64,000 nt of DNA from Epiperipatus broadwayi (taxonomy: Eukaryota; Onychophora; Udeonychophora; Euonychophora; Peripatidae): assembly GCA_028023455.1 (NCBI GenBank), contig JAQFVV010012496.1, positions 3,783,764 to 3,847,763 on the forward strand. Direction: 5' to 3'. The position numbers were made by a program, and so were the translations under genes. Of this stretch, positions 10,780 to 22,049 are shown piece after piece (the stretch's first letter is position 1; each line of letters starts with the position of its first letter). The notes beneath the pieces were generated by a model. The model did not search any database. It was not told the DNA's origin and saw only the letters and a list, made by a program, of their open reading frames with translations.

Positions 10780-11555
10780 AAGTAACAGAAGCTTCCAATG
10801 AGTTGTATAATATACATAAAGTATCCAAAAGCCAGATGATACCACATATCTATTAGCATTTGTTCTTATAAATGCTTAGTTTATTTACATACTTTTAAAT
10901 GAATGAGTGAATTCAATCTATTGATTATATATAGTTATAGAATAAATGATAAGAAGCACCATTTAAATATTCAGAGCATCAGAGCTGAGCTTGAGTTTAA
11001 ATAACCACTATACATGAAAAACTCTATTCGTAAATAATAAATAACTCGGATTATATGTAACTAAACAGAAAATAACTGAAGCTTCCACTGAATTATATAA
11101 TATGTAAACTTAAGAGCATGCTAACACTCTAAACAAGCTTTTTTTTATTATGATAAATGCTACTACAAGAGAAGGCATTCAAATCATCTTTATCTTAGAT
11201 TGTCCTCACCCCCAGACAAAACTCTTCAAAAGACAGATGATACCACCTGTCAATTAACAATTGTTTTTATATATGCTTAGTTTATTTATATAATTTTAAA
11301 TGAGTGAATTTGATTTATTAATCCTTTGAATATTTACATAGTGACTTCTATCATTTATTCTATAAATATATATAATCACTAGATCAAATTCACTCTTTCA
11401 TTTAAAATTATGTAAATAAGCTAAGCATATATAAAAACAAAGGATAAGGAACAGCTGATATTATCAATCTTTTATAGAGTTTATTTATGTTATATATCTC
11501 ATTGGAAGCTTTAGTTACTCTCTGTTCAGGTACATATAATCTGAGTTGTTTATTA
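10780..11555. repeat. Foldback element FbG with an HhC insertion
   Basis: The ends GTAAATAATAAATAACTCGG (11029) and TGAGTTGTTTATTATTTAC (about 11555) are inverted, and the pairing continues through TATATGTAACTAAACAG and CTGAAGCTTCCA. An upstream partial copy (10780-10990) repeats GAAGCTTCCAATGAGTTGTA and AGCCAGATGATACCAC, so this is probably two overlapping copies. An HhC fragment at 11103-11220 sits inside the left arm. Confidence 0.75.
11103..11220. repeat. HhC fragment inside FbG
   Basis: It contains AGCATGCTAACACTCTAAAC, ATGATAAATGCTACTACAAG and CCTCACCCCCAGACAAAACT, in HhC order. It splits FbG sequence that resumes with CAGATGATACCACCTGTCAA. Confidence 0.6.
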
Positions 11556-11639
11556 TTTACATTGTATATATTTATAATACATATAATATGTCCATTAATT
11601 AAAAACTATTGTAATAACAATAAAAATAATAAATATTTA

Positions 11640-12835
11640 CAGTTAATTTAATAGTTAATTTAACTATTATATATAGTCTTTCAATCCACTGAAGTATTTT
11701 TGGTTAATTTCTTAAGCCTCCTCAACAGCCGTAAAATTCAAAAAACATAACAGAAGCAAACGCCATCAGCTCACATCCTATGAACCCTGAATTTTAACAT
11801 TAGCAGTTTGTCGATTAATTATATTCATTTTATTTCTATTTATTAAAATTGCCTCCTTAATGTTTCTTTTGTTATGATTTCTCTCTTCATGAAGAATCTT
11901 AACACTTTCAATATCAAAATTAAATTTATATTTACATATTCTTTCATGATCCAAGAAAACTGAAGCAGTCATTAAATCATTATTATTTTTACTTTTCATA
12001 CACTTGTATAACAATTCATGCTCTTTTAATCTTTTTTCAGTATTGCATCTTGATTTACCTATATATATGATAACATACATCCACAAAAAAATTGATACAC
12101 AACATTACTTTTCTTCTTGACAGGTATAACATTTTTAGAATTATTCACTAACTTTTTAATATTATTTTAACACAAAGTGAAACATTAAACACATTATATA
12201 TATATATCTTTAAAACATGTTATTTGAGCATTTGAAATATATGGAAATTTTACTATTAATCTGCAACTTCTTTAAAACATTACAACTCTTTTTAAATTGA
12301 CGTAAATTATTGCTAATCTGTTCCATCTTATAACCAACTTCAACCAATTCCTTGGCAAATATCTCAATATGTTTTAATTTATCATACTGGTAATGACATA
12401 ATTTTTCATTACAAAACAAAAAAGATCTAAAACTTGTCATCTTATCCATTATTGCTTCTTTTGATTTACAATTTATACATCTCCTTTTTTTGCAATGGTT
12501 TGATTATTAATTTATAATTTAACATACTAGAATCTATTGTAGTAATTAAATCCAAATACAAAATACTTTTGTCCTATTCCTTTTCAATAGTCCATTTCAA
12601 GCTATTCAAATTATTTAACTCTTCTACAAACAAATTTATAGTATTGATACCCATGAACAAAAACATCATACACATATCTTTTATAAATTTTAATATCTTT
12701 AAAAGTATACATATCTAAAATATTGCTTGCATATGTTGACCAAACAACATTGCAAACTTGTGCAACAAAATGCAGACCCATAGGCCAATCTTTAGATATT
12801 TTATAGTATCTAAGGAACAATGTTATCATCAATTT
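11640..12835 (-). pseudogene. Penelope-like element: reverse transcriptase and GIY-YIG remnant
   Basis: Minus-strand frames run from a reverse-transcriptase segment (12832-12611, with KDWPMGLHFVAQVCNVVWST) through a linker to a C-terminal domain at 12086-11778. That domain begins VIIYIGKSRCNTEKRLKEHE, the form expected of the GIY-YIG endonuclease that marks canonical Penelope-like elements. The 3' non-coding end (11800-11640) matches, in inverted orientation, 13302-13445. Frameshifts separate the pieces, so the copy is dead. The RT part is only a short fragment of the usual domain. Confidence 0.8.
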
Positions 12836-13460
12836 TTTTTAAAGAATCAATAACAAATTTTTATCACACATTTGATAAAATTTGTTATTGATTCATTAAA
12901 TATTTTTGATAATATTGTTTTTTTTTGAAGGTGTTTATTATAAAATGTCTAAAGGTTGGCCTATGGGTCTTCCTGATCTCAAGCTAGACACCTTCTCGCA
13001 TCCAACCTCACCTTGGAGCATGTGCAGTTTGATTTTTGTAGGCTAAAACTTGAACTGCGCTTTCACTTGCTTTGATTGACAGTGTAGTTTTACTACTTCT
13101 TTGTTGATATTAATTTTCTATAGTGATAAAATTAATAGGAATATTAATAACCCTAAACAATAGACAATATGCTAAAGAGGAAGTGTACTTACAATGATGA
13201 ATATACACAGGAATGAAGTTTTATATAAAAAAAGAGTGCAATGTCATAAAAATGATTGGTCGTTTCTTCCTGATTTTTGATCAAGCAAGTCTTGTCACCC
13301 TAATGTTAAAATTCAGGATTCATGGGATTTGAGTTAATGATGTTTGCTTCTGTTATGTTTTCTGAATTTAATGGCAGTTAAGAAGGATTAAGGAATTAAC
13401 CAAAAGTTCTCTGCGGATTGAAAGAGTGTATATAACAATTAATTAACATTATATTTATTA
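12836..13460 (+). pseudogene. Penelope-like element, inverted partner copy
   Basis: The plus strand repeats the RT motif (SKGWPMGLPD-like, 12945-12975) next to the same upstream bases found inverted at 12785-12840. It ends with a 3' segment (ATGTTAAAATTCAGGATTCA at 13302) that mirrors 11745-11800. About 320 bp between them (12980-13295) do not match the partner and may be an insertion or replacement. The two copies are joined head to head at about 12860, with 3' ends outward. Confidence 0.75.
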
Positions 13461-13568
13461 TTTACATTGTTATATGTGTGTGTATACTTAGAAGTATTTA
13501 CATTTAACATTAATAAAAACAGTCACTTTTTATTTCATAAGCTATTAGCTCCAGAATTGTATCTATAT

Positions 13569-14275
13569 TTAATATAGTAGGGATTAAAGGGAATTTGAAC
13601 ACAGACTTTCAAGCTCTCCTCAGCTATCTATACACACAACCATGCATATGTAAAAAAAAAAAGAAATGATTTCCAATATAGTATTTTTTTTTTTTAAAAA
13701 AAATAGTATTTTGTGCTGAACCAACACATATTAGTTGGTTCAGATCATCATCTCCCACACATATATAACCAGTGCTTGGTTTATATTAAGATAGCAAATC
13801 TTCAAACTTTAATGGATAGGCTTCAATCTATTCCACCCTCCAACTCTTCAGCCATACACACAATTGAAAATTTTATGATGGAATCCCCAAATCCCTTGTT
13901 GATGTCAATATTCTTGTCATGCCCATGTTGTTTTTCACTTTAGGTCAACATGGGCATGGCAATAATATTGACATCAATAAGGGATTTGGGCGTTCCATCA
14001 TCAGATTTTCAATAATATGGGTGACTAAAGATTTGGAAGGTAGAGTAGATTGAAGCCTGCCCATTAAAGTTTGAAGATTTGCTATCTTAATATAAATCGA
14101 GCACTGATTATATATATGGGAGATAATGTCTGGACCAACTGATGAGTGCTGGTTCAGGACAAAATATGTATATTGGAGGTCATTTATCTTTGCGTGTGGT
14201 CACGTGCATCGATTGTATGAGATATAGTGGATAGCTGAAGGGAGCTTGAAAGTCTATGTTCAAACCCCCTATAAT
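13569..14275. repeat. HhA head-to-head dimer (foldback)
   Basis: Two arms of about 350 bp meet at about 13937. The left arm ends CATGCCCATGTTG and the right begins CAACATGGGCATG. The outer ends carry GAATTTGAACACAGACTTTC and GAAAGTCTATGTTCAAACCC. The right-arm ribozyme core (14121-14190) has CTGATGA and stem II GTGC, but AAAA in place of GAAA. The left-arm core is more decayed (CTAATAT). An insertion-like T/A block sits near 13680-13705. Confidence 0.9.
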
Positions 14276-14279
14276 TACA

Positions 14280-15299
14280 TCTAAACTCCAAGTATATAAA
14301 TTATACTTGTATTCAACGAATATTATAGTAGGGATTATAACGTTCAGTTGTTTACAAATTTGATAGAATGGAATCGATATATATATATACGGTAAAAGAT
14401 AAAACAACCTTTAAATATACCTTTCCAGAACCAAGATCTATCTAATAGCTTATCATAAAAAAAAGTGAAGGAGTTATTTACTAGGTTCGACAATTATAGG
14501 TAGTGAGAAAACCATTTGAGCAATTTTTCATTTTGGTTTTAACCTCTAACAAAAAATCGCTAGAAGCACTTTACTGATGGCATTGAATTTTTTTTTTTTT
14601 ACGACAGAGCCATTTTGTGTCAGGGTACAGGGGGTCTAGTGGACCCGGGTGACAGACTGTAGGAGCGGCACAAGTGACTCGTCTTAACAAAAAATTTAAA
14701 TCAATAGATAATCTTTTAAGAATAAAAAAAACCCCGATTGCTTCAATATTTGATTTTGCTGATGTTAATCGATTATTTTATTATATTATAGGTGTTATTT
14801 ATGTGTGTGTATTGTTTTATTAGTTAGTCTAGGTCTATTATTATGTGCCTACGCTGTTTGCGAGATAGACAACTTTATTATATTTGGAAACATCGCATTA
14901 GCGTTTTTATTATGTATACGAAACAAACGTCAGAAAATTTACCAAAATTGTTGTGAAAAGCCATCTAGCGAGTGATTCATTAATTAACCATTTATTATTA
15001 TTCAATTTTAAATTTTTTAAATGTATTATTATTGATATTTTTTGCAAGGACGGGAATTAATTCTGCACCCAGGCGGCCTAAACCCACAGAATGGGCCTAC
15101 TTAAAAGTATTTCAATTTTTTTATATGGCATGGTTTCAAACTCTGCTCATGAAAATGATAAGAAAATGCTCTTTGTTTACAGTAGGGCTTCTTATATACA
15201 TAAATATTTAGCCACAATACGGTATTAGCATTTCCATATTAACTTCCTGGGTGATATTTTGTTATACTTACTGTTTTTTTAAAAAAAATTATATTTCTT
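14280..15299. other. Unassigned DNA with two GC-richer patches
   Basis: Most is AT-rich. Two patches stand out: 14620-14690 (GGTACAGGGGGTCTAGTGGA) and 15050-15110 (GCACCCAGGCGGCCTAAACC). They could be scraps of retroelement coding or LTR sequence. I cannot assign them. Confidence 0.35.
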
Positions 15300-15390
15300 C
15301 ACATGTGTGTGGTTATGTGTATCTGTTGTATAAAATGGAGTGAATAGCTGAAGAAAGCTTAAAATTCTGTGTTCAAACCCCCTTTAATCA
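15300..15390 (+). repeat. HhA outer-end fragment
   Basis: TGTGTGTGGTTATGTGTATC, then GAATAGCTGAAGAAAGCTTA and GTGTTCAAACCCCC, match the last 90 bp of HhA right arms. Confidence 0.65.
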
Positions 15391-16105
15391 ATCCCTAAAA
15401 TGTTTCATTATAAAAACATAAATAAAACTTAGAATCTTTGTTGCAATTTTCATACATCCTATTTTGATTTTATTTGGGTAAAGTTTTGAATCAATTTCTT
15501 TTTTTTCTCTAAATTTCGTTAGCAAAAAGATCAAAGAAAATCAATACTTTAAGTAGAAGTATTTCTTTCTTAAACAATTATTAGATTTTGCGTGTCTGTT
15601 GATTCAAATTTTATTTTTTTTATCGAAGAGAAAAGATTCACTTCTAGTTTAAGTAGTGATCTTTAATACATATAAATACCCATAGCGGATAAATTTAATT
15701 AATTGTAAATAAAAAAAATTGAAGAGGAGGAAAGGTAAAACTTTAATGAAAAAGAAATATTTTACACTGCATACGTTTTGTCTTGTAAACATATAGCCAC
15801 CCCCCCTTTTTTTTTTTTACAAATGAAAATGTTTAATATTTTTTTATTATTAAATTCTAAAAATTCAATTTTAGAACTGAAAAGAATGATAAAAAAAATG
15901 CACGTGGCTTCACAAGTTAGCAGTATGAATCTTTATCTCTTTCTATTCTGTTTAACAAACAATAAAATTAAAGAGACAGATATTCCAACCGAACCATTAT
16001 TTTCAAAGCTCCTTTATATATCGATCTTCTGACAGATTGACCTTTTCCATTGTTAGCTCTGGTCGTATTTTTTTTGTCAACGTTCAATATTGGATATCGG
16101 TATAA
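15391..16105. other. Unassigned DNA
   Basis: AT-rich. An 84-codon open frame at 15778-16032 has no recognisable motif and includes a C7T12 run. Confidence 0.4.
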
Positions 16106-16109
16106 AACT

Positions 16110-16420
16110 TAACAAATTGGACTTGATATATGGGTACGTAATGGACTGATGGTATGAAGAGTTAGGTTGAAGTAATGTCTACATGGGTGTGACATCCAGT
16201 AAGGGATTTGAGCGTTGGACCATTGGCTTTTCAAGAAATAGGTAGTTGAATAGTTGGAAGAGTGAGAAGATTGAAGCTTATCCATTAAAATTTGAGGAAT
16301 TGCTATCTTAATATAAACGGAGTACTGCTCATATATGTGTATGCAGGAAATTATGATCTGGCCCAACTGATGAATGCTGGCTCTGCACAAAATACGTATA
16401 TTGGAGATCCTGTATCTTTT
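16110..16420 (+). repeat. HhA repeat, right arm
   Basis: The arm runs from CTACATGGGTGTGACATCCA to the region after the ribozyme core. The outer 80 bp are missing. The core on the plus strand is listed separately. Confidence 0.8.
16355..16409 (+). ncRNA. Hammerhead-like ribozyme core, HhA type (G12 lost)
   Basis: GATC (16355-16358) and CCAA (16363-16366) pair with TTGG (16401-16404) and GATC (16406-16409). CTGATGA is at 16367-16373. Stem II is TGC/GCA. AAAA at 16389-16392 replaces GAAA, as expected from CpG decay of C-GAAA. Stem III is the palindrome ATACGTAT with cleavage position A16400. It is probably inactive because G12 is changed. Confidence 0.55.
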
Positions 16421-16604
16421 TCACATTCTAAAAAATCTTAAAAAACATTATAAAAACATTCTAAAAAATAGTATTTGAAGTGTGAAAATATTGAAAAAAC
16501 GAGTATGTAATGAGAAAAATAAGCTTTTCATCATCGCATACAAAATCAGCAACATCTTTGTTGATTGAAATTTATTTTTAAAATGGAAATGTATAAATCT
16601 AAAG

Positions 16605-17061
16605 CAGGGATGGGCAATTGTTTTGGCATGAGGGCCACTTTGTGGAAGTGGAACTTAGCAAAGGGCCGCATTGTTTAAAATGATTGCATTCTTTAGTTAA
16701 CTCTGCATTTCAGAAAATGTATAAATTGTACCATAAAACACATGACATTCAGCACTGATTTTACATTTTTTTGGAGGATTCATAGTTTCATTAAAGCTGG
16801 TAATTTATATATTTACTGTTGCAAAGACAAAATTGAAATTAACCAAATTAACCAGATCAAGGGAAAAGCACTGTGCATCATATCTGCACTGCACATGCAT
16901 TTGATGTAGCCATCCTAGTGGAAAATACGAGTTGAATCTTCGGTTACACAAGGAAAGAAAATCTCAGTTCACGGCAGATTTTTCTGCTGATTGTCTTGAC
17001 GATCCACAAAAAACTCTTATCTGACTGCATGTGGCTGCGGACTGCTATTTGCCCACCCCTG
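16605..17061. mobile_element. hAT-type MITE with 8-bp target duplication
   Basis: The termini CAGGGATGGGCAA and TTGCCCACCCCTG are inverted, of the CAGGGGTGGGCAA type common to non-autonomous hAT elements in animals. The flanks 16597-16604 and 17062-17069 are identical (ATCTAAAG), a perfect 8-bp target site duplication as expected for hAT. At 457 bp it cannot code for a transposase. It depends on an element elsewhere for movement. Confidence 0.93.
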
Positions 17062-17239
17062 ATCTAAAGCATTGAAAAATTTATAATACTCTGTTATAAA
17101 ATATTAAAATTGCATTTAGGATCTTTAGGGTATCTCAAAAGATCATACCATGATGTTAGTAAACTCTCAGCAATTCATTTCACAAGGTGTAATCTTTGTT
17201 TCAGCCATAGTTTTCTTGTTAATATTATGGTTGAATTTA

Positions 17240-17616
17240 TTAATTTCTATTTTTAAAAAATATAGGTGGATATATAAAAGTTTTTTGATCAGACCAAACA
17301 ACATTTGAAAATTGTACTGGGAGACTTAATGCTAGAATTAACAAACAAAAGATAAAAGTGCCGGAGGTTATGGTGATAAAAATAAGAGAAGACATAGACT
17401 TGTGGAGTTTACAAGAAAAAAAAAACTTTATATTACAAATTCTTTTTTTTTTTTGAGAAAAATGCTAAATGGAAGTGAACATGGAAGCATCAGTTGGATT
17501 ATATGTTGACCGACAAAAAATATATATTTTAAGATTGTAATGTTCTTAATAAATTCAACACAGGAGGTGATTATCGATTAGGGAGATGTAAGATGTGTTG
17601 GTGCAAAAGTAGAGAG
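17240..17616 (+). pseudogene. RTE-type LINE: endonuclease domain remnant
   Basis: Frames in this stretch read FFDQTKQHLKIVLGDL, KNKRRHRLVEFTRKKKLYIT and FNTGGDYRLGRCKM in order. These correspond to the GDFN, LVEF...L and S/G-D-H/Y-R-L motifs of the apurinic-like endonuclease domain that opens RTE-type LINE ORFs. The last catalytic H is Y here. Frameshifts join the pieces. The LINE continues past an HhC insertion. Confidence 0.8.
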
Positions 17617-17928
17617 CAATAACAATAATTTCAAGAAAATCAAGTCATATATCATGTGACTTAATTTAATAAACTTGTATTACAAATGTTATATAATGAG
17701 TATAACTTTTCAGAACATCCCTATCGTCAGACCAGTTTCTAGTTCTGGCTTTCAGATTTTCTACTTAATAGTTAAACATTAGATAAAGTGCTGGGTTTGA
17801 CCTGGTATTTTAAATCTAATGCTTAAATATTCTAGTACCTCACTGATGAAAACCAGAGCTAGAAACTGGCTTGAGAATAGAGATATTCTGAAAATCTTGT
17901 TAAGAGCTATTGGCATGCTCATTATATA
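17617..17928. repeat. HhC head-to-head dimer inserted in the LINE endonuclease region
   Basis: The arms run from AATCAAGTCATATATCATGT to GCATGCTCATTATATAA and mirror each other about 17770. The flanks repeat AAAAGTAGAGAG (17605-17616 and 17928-17939), a 12-bp target duplication. The right arm keeps CTGATGA (17843-17849), an AGC/GCT-like stem II and GAAAC (17862-17866), but GCT instead of GTC at the cleavage site. Confidence 0.85.
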
Positions 17929-18282
17929 AAAGTAGAGAGACAAATATTATTTAAAAAAACAAATTCTCAGGTGATATCTTCAGAAACATTTCAGTGAATA
18001 CAAATTAGAACTTGCAAATCATTTTCAAATATGAATAGATTTTGAATATGATTCAGATTTGAACAAAATCAGTAGTAAGATAACTGAGACACTTTAAAAA
18101 AACTGCAGCAAAGATTGATGGTGTAAAAAAGCAGCAATCAATGAGTAAAATTTTTACTGAGATGACAATTTATAAATAAAAAAAGGAATATAAAAATGTG
18201 ATGCATTAAGAAGGATTAAATATCAAGAATTTTGTAAAATGGTGTGAAAAAGAGTTGATAACGATATAAAAAATATAAAACA
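17929..18282 (+). pseudogene. RTE-type LINE: linker between endonuclease and reverse transcriptase
   Basis: The second LINE copy at 33815-33960 matches part of this stretch (TTTTGTAAAATGGTGTGAAA region), which ties it to the same element. I see no motif by itself. The stretch ends where HhB begins. Confidence 0.6.
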
Positions 18283-18535
18283 GGCAAAACTCACTATACA
18301 TATTGCCACACACAGCAAGCTAGAGTAATCAACAGATGCCAGAAGACTTGCGCATAAAATCCCCATCTAGTGCCTACTCATCCAATATCCCCAGATTAGT
18401 TTCTAGCTTGTGGCCTTCATCAGTGAGGAACCTTGATTACTCTAGCTTGCTGTGTGTGGCAATATGTATAGTGAGTTTTGCCTGGTTTGACAACAGTTAT
18501 ACACAAGCATAAGAAATGGTGGTCATGTGATGTTT
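18283..18535. repeat. HhB head-to-head dimer inserted in the LINE
   Basis: The ends CAGGCAAAACTCACTATACA and TGTATAGTGAGTTTTGCCTG are perfect inverses. The right outer end continues to CATAAGAAATGG and CATGTGATGTTTATTGG. The right arm is shortened, so only the left arm keeps a ribozyme core (minus strand, 18380-18435). Element DNA resumes on both sides as LINE. Confidence 0.88.
18380..18435 (-). ncRNA. Hammerhead-like ribozyme core, HhB type
   Basis: On the minus strand TTCCTCA precedes CTGATGA (18423-18417), then AGGCCACAAGCTA as stem II, GAAAC, TA, ATC and TGGGGATATTGGAT. Stem I pairs TCCTCA with TGGGGA. GTC has become ATC, which breaks the second stem III pair. Stem II has a G-T wobble where other copies have G-C or A-T. 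Confidence 0.55.
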
Positions 18536-18539
18536 ATTG

Positions 18540-19060
18540 GTATAAAAATATATTTGTGAATTAGTAAGGAAGGCTATAGAAAAGAATAAAGTTTCAAAAT
18601 TGTAAAACAGTATCTTAATATTGGTGGGAAACTTATTTCTGCAATAAAGAAAAAGATATGGAACTATTACTAAAAAGAAAGATGACATCATGAAATGCGT
18701 AGAAGAGTTCTACCAAGAGTTATATAGCAATAAAGAACAATGAAAAGTACCTCCTAAAACTACCATATCTTCTGAATTGCCTAGGATTTTAAATAAACAA
18801 ATGAGAATTGCAAATAAATCTAAAAAAGAGAAACGTTTTAGGTAATGTCAGAATTATAATCAATATCTTAAAAAAAATAGCTGAAGGGATAAATTTTTTG
18901 GGGGGAAAGTTATATACCAAATGTCTAAATGATAGAGATGTACCAGATGATTGGAAGAATGCAGTATTAATATTAATATTTAAGAAAAGTGATAAAGAAG
19001 ATATCAGGAATTATAGGCCTATCAGTTTTTTAGCAGTTCTGTATAATTCTATGCAAAATA
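18540..19060 (+). pseudogene. RTE-type LINE: reverse transcriptase, first part
   Basis: A frame near 18690 reads MKCVEEFYQELYSNKEQ, as seen before the RT domain of such LINEs. It is followed by DRDVPDDWKNAVLILIFKK and NYRPISFLAVLYN, the W-K-x-A-x-I/V-x-x-I-x-K-K and N-Y-R-P-I-S motifs of RT blocks 1 and 2. Stops and frameshifts are present. The coding trace is interrupted at about 19060 by two HhC units. Confidence 0.85.
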
Positions 19061-19700
19061 TTTATTACATAATGAGTGTGCTAATAGCTTTTAACAAGCT
19101 TTCCTGAATATCCCTATCCTCAGACCAGTTTCTAGCTCTGGCTGTTGTCAGTGAGGTGCTACAACATATAGGTATTAGATTTAAAAATACCAGATCAAGT
19201 CTCAGCATTTATCTAATAGTTACCTATTAAGTAGAAAATCTGAAAATTTCAGACATCCATATGTCTTCAAACCCAGCTTTCTAACTTAAATAGCCATATA
19301 GACTGAGCTAAGTTTGGATACACCACATATTAATAGCTCTAGCAATATAAAATCATCAAAGCCTCAAGAGTAAAACAATAATTGCAAGGAAATCAAGTCA
19401 TATATCACATGATTTAATTTAATAAGCTTGTACTACAATAATGAGCACACAGCTTTTCTAAATATCACTATCCTCAGACCAGTTTCTAGCTCTGGTTGTT
19501 GTCAGTGTGGTGTTAGGACATTAAGATATTAGATTTAAAAATATCAGGTCAAACCCCAGCATTTATCTAATAGTTACCTATTAAGTAGAAAGTCTGAAAT
19601 TTTCAAACATCCATGTCTTTGATTTGAATAGCCATATGGAACTGAACTAAGTTCGGATACACCATATATTAATAACTTTAGCAATATAAAATTTTAACCA
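19060..19700 (-). repeat. Two HhC left arms in direct tandem
   Basis: Unit one (19060-19380) and unit two (19385-19700) repeat CTTTTAACAAGC/CAGCTTTTCTAAATATCACT, CCTCAGACCAGTTTCTAGCT, TATCTAATAGTTACCTATTA and ATACACCATATATTAATA in the same order. Both have the minus-strand core as CTGACAA rather than CTGANGA, with GAAAC and GTC kept. The second starts at AAATCAAGTCATATATCACA. They split the LINE reverse transcriptase. Confidence 0.85.
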
Positions 19701-20540
19701 ACTCTTCTACACAAAACTTTGGACTTTAACCAACTAAAAGAACAAGCTGGATTTAAAAGTGGTTTTAGACAGTGAATCATATGCAGATATTGAGAGAAGT
19801 TATAGAAAGAACCAATGGATATGAGATGCCATAATGCTTTGGATTTATAGATTATGAAAAGGCATTTAATTTTATATGCATTTCTTCAGTGATTAAAGCA
19901 TTGGATCTTCAACTTATAGATCCAGGATATTGTCATATTCTGAAGAATATTTATAAAAATGCAACAGCAACAGTTAGATTACATAGTGATATCAGAGAAA
20001 TTAACATTGAGAAAGCTGTACAACAGGGCGAATATCTCCAAAATGTTTTATATCAGTTTTGCAAAATGTATTTTGTAGTTTAAAATGGGAAGCCAAAGGT
20101 CTAAAAGCAAATGGACATTATTTAAATCATATAGATTTTACAGATGATGTAATTGTTTTTGCAAATAATACTTTAGAGCTTTTATAAAATATTGCAAGAG
20201 TTATCAAATGAATGTAAGAAAGTAGGATTAGGGATAAATGTTAAAAAAACATTCAATGGATTTTTTCATAAGAAAAAAACAAAGATTGATAATGATGAGT
20301 TAGAAGGAATTAAAAATTACAAATATCTTGTTCATATTATTATTACAGATGTAAACATAATGAATGAAATTAATAATAGAATGAAACTCGTTTATAGTGC
20401 TTTTTGGTAAAAATAAATATTAAAAGGAAATATCCCTATGTGTTTGAAAAGAAAGATTTGTAATAAATGTGTTTTACAAGTTTTTGATTATGAATCTGAG
20501 ACTTGGATACTTAACAGAAGGGTAATACAATACAGAGACT
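19701..20540 (+). pseudogene. RTE-type LINE: reverse transcriptase, second part
   Basis: Frames read QAGFKSGFRQ, FGFIDYEKAFNF (the F-x-D-Y/F-x-K-A-F block), KNIYKNATATVRL, NGHYLNHIDFTDDVIVFANN (the F-A/T-D-D catalytic block, here F-T-D-D) and LSNECKKVGLGINVKKT. These are RT blocks 3 to 6 of RTE-type LINEs. A stop follows GFRQ and frameshifts occur, so the copy is dead. Confidence 0.9.
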
Positions 20541-21440
20541 TTAGAACACTCAAAGAAGAATGGAGAGATGCATGTTATTAGTAACAAAAAGAGATTAAAA
20601 ATGAAATATATGGGTAAAAATCTTGAACTGGGTTCTAAAAGATTGTAAAAGACCTAGAAAGAGATCATATATGAAATGAATGGATGAAATAAGGAAGTGT
20701 GCTGTGGTGATGTAAAAAAGAGGCTAGAGATCACAGAATATGGATTGAACTTGAATAGACCTTCATCCTGCAGTGACTTGATAATGATGACGATTTTTAA
20801 AAATATGATGAGATGCATGTTATAAGTAACAAAAAGAGATAAAAAATGAAATATATGTGTTAAAAAAACCCAGATGTTACTGACATCATTGGACAAATTA
20901 AAAAACTGAAGTGGAGTTGAGATGGACATATTGTTAGAAGAAATGATGGATGGTTAAGATCTTAAATTGGGTTGTAAAAGATCTGGAAAAAGACCACATG
21001 TGAGATGGATGGATGAAATAAGGAAGTGTGCTGGGATGATATAAAAAAGAGAGGCTAGACTCAGAGAAGATGAATTGAACTTCATCCTGTAGTGGATTGA
21101 TAATGATGATGATTTTTAAAAATATGATGAGATGCATGTTATAAGTAACGAGGAGAGATTAAAAATGAAATATATGGGTAAAAAAAACAAACAGAAATTG
21201 AAGTGGAGTTGGGCTGGACATATTGTTAGAAGAAATGATAGACAGTTAAAGTCTTAAATTAGGTTCTAAAAGTTTGTAAAAGACCTAGAAAAAGATCACA
21301 TGTGAGATGGATGAATGAAATAAGGAAGTGTGCTGGGATGATATAAAAAAGAGAGGCTAGAGATCAGAGATGAATTGAACTTGAATAGATCTTCATCCTG
21401 CAGTGGATTGATAATGATGATGATTTTTTAAAAATAAAAC
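20540..21440 (+). repeat. Three LINE 3'-end units in direct tandem
   Basis: GAGATGCATGTTA recurs at about 20564, 20810 and 21129. Each unit then runs through the basic C-terminal module (W-S-W-A-G-H-I-V-R-R-N-D in units two and three), R-P-R-K-R-S/T-H-V-R-W-M-D/N-E-I-R-K-C-A, and ends CATCCTGCAGTG and GATAATGATGATGATTTTT. The first unit is about 245 bp and the second about 319 bp. The first follows the reverse transcriptase and is the original 3' end. The others are repeats of it. Confidence 0.88.
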
Positions 21441-22049
21441 TTGTAATTGTGTAAAAATAATAAAAAATATTTAATAAGCAATGCAAAATATTATGTTTTT
21501 ATTATTCCAAAAAATTTCTCGAAGAAAATCTCGTAAATGGTCTCCAAACCGGATTACAAAAAACTAATTCCGTCAAACACGTGGAGGATGCCTAAAACAT
21601 TTTGATCTTTAATGATTATTGGAAATAATGAACTCTTCAGATTTTTTTTTTTGAATTAATAAATCAATATACATTAGTTCAAGTTTTGTCATTTAAAGAA
21701 AAAACACCTACGGGAAGATCACTATACAGCCGCAAAAGAGCAAATTAAAGTGGGAAAATTTCCATCACCATCTCCGAATTAAGCAATCGTGTTAACTATC
21801 AGAACTCATGACCATTCAGTTAAAAAAATTGATGTGATGTCATAGAAATAAAATAACGGAATTTATTCTAATGAATTAAGATAGATGTTTTTAAAATAAT
21901 TGTATTACTTTAGGAAGTGGTTTCTGTTATAGATGCTCAAATCAAATTATTATTTTCTTCTTAGTCATCACGCGACACTCTCCATTTGGCTTTTACAGTC
22001 CTGTAAAAGTGGAAATGCTTGCCAATAAACTTAAATATAATAATAATTG
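21441..22049. other. Unassigned, repeat-poor DNA
   Basis: No repeat of the families seen elsewhere, and no coding signal. This may be one of the few non-transposon stretches in the window. Confidence 0.4.
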
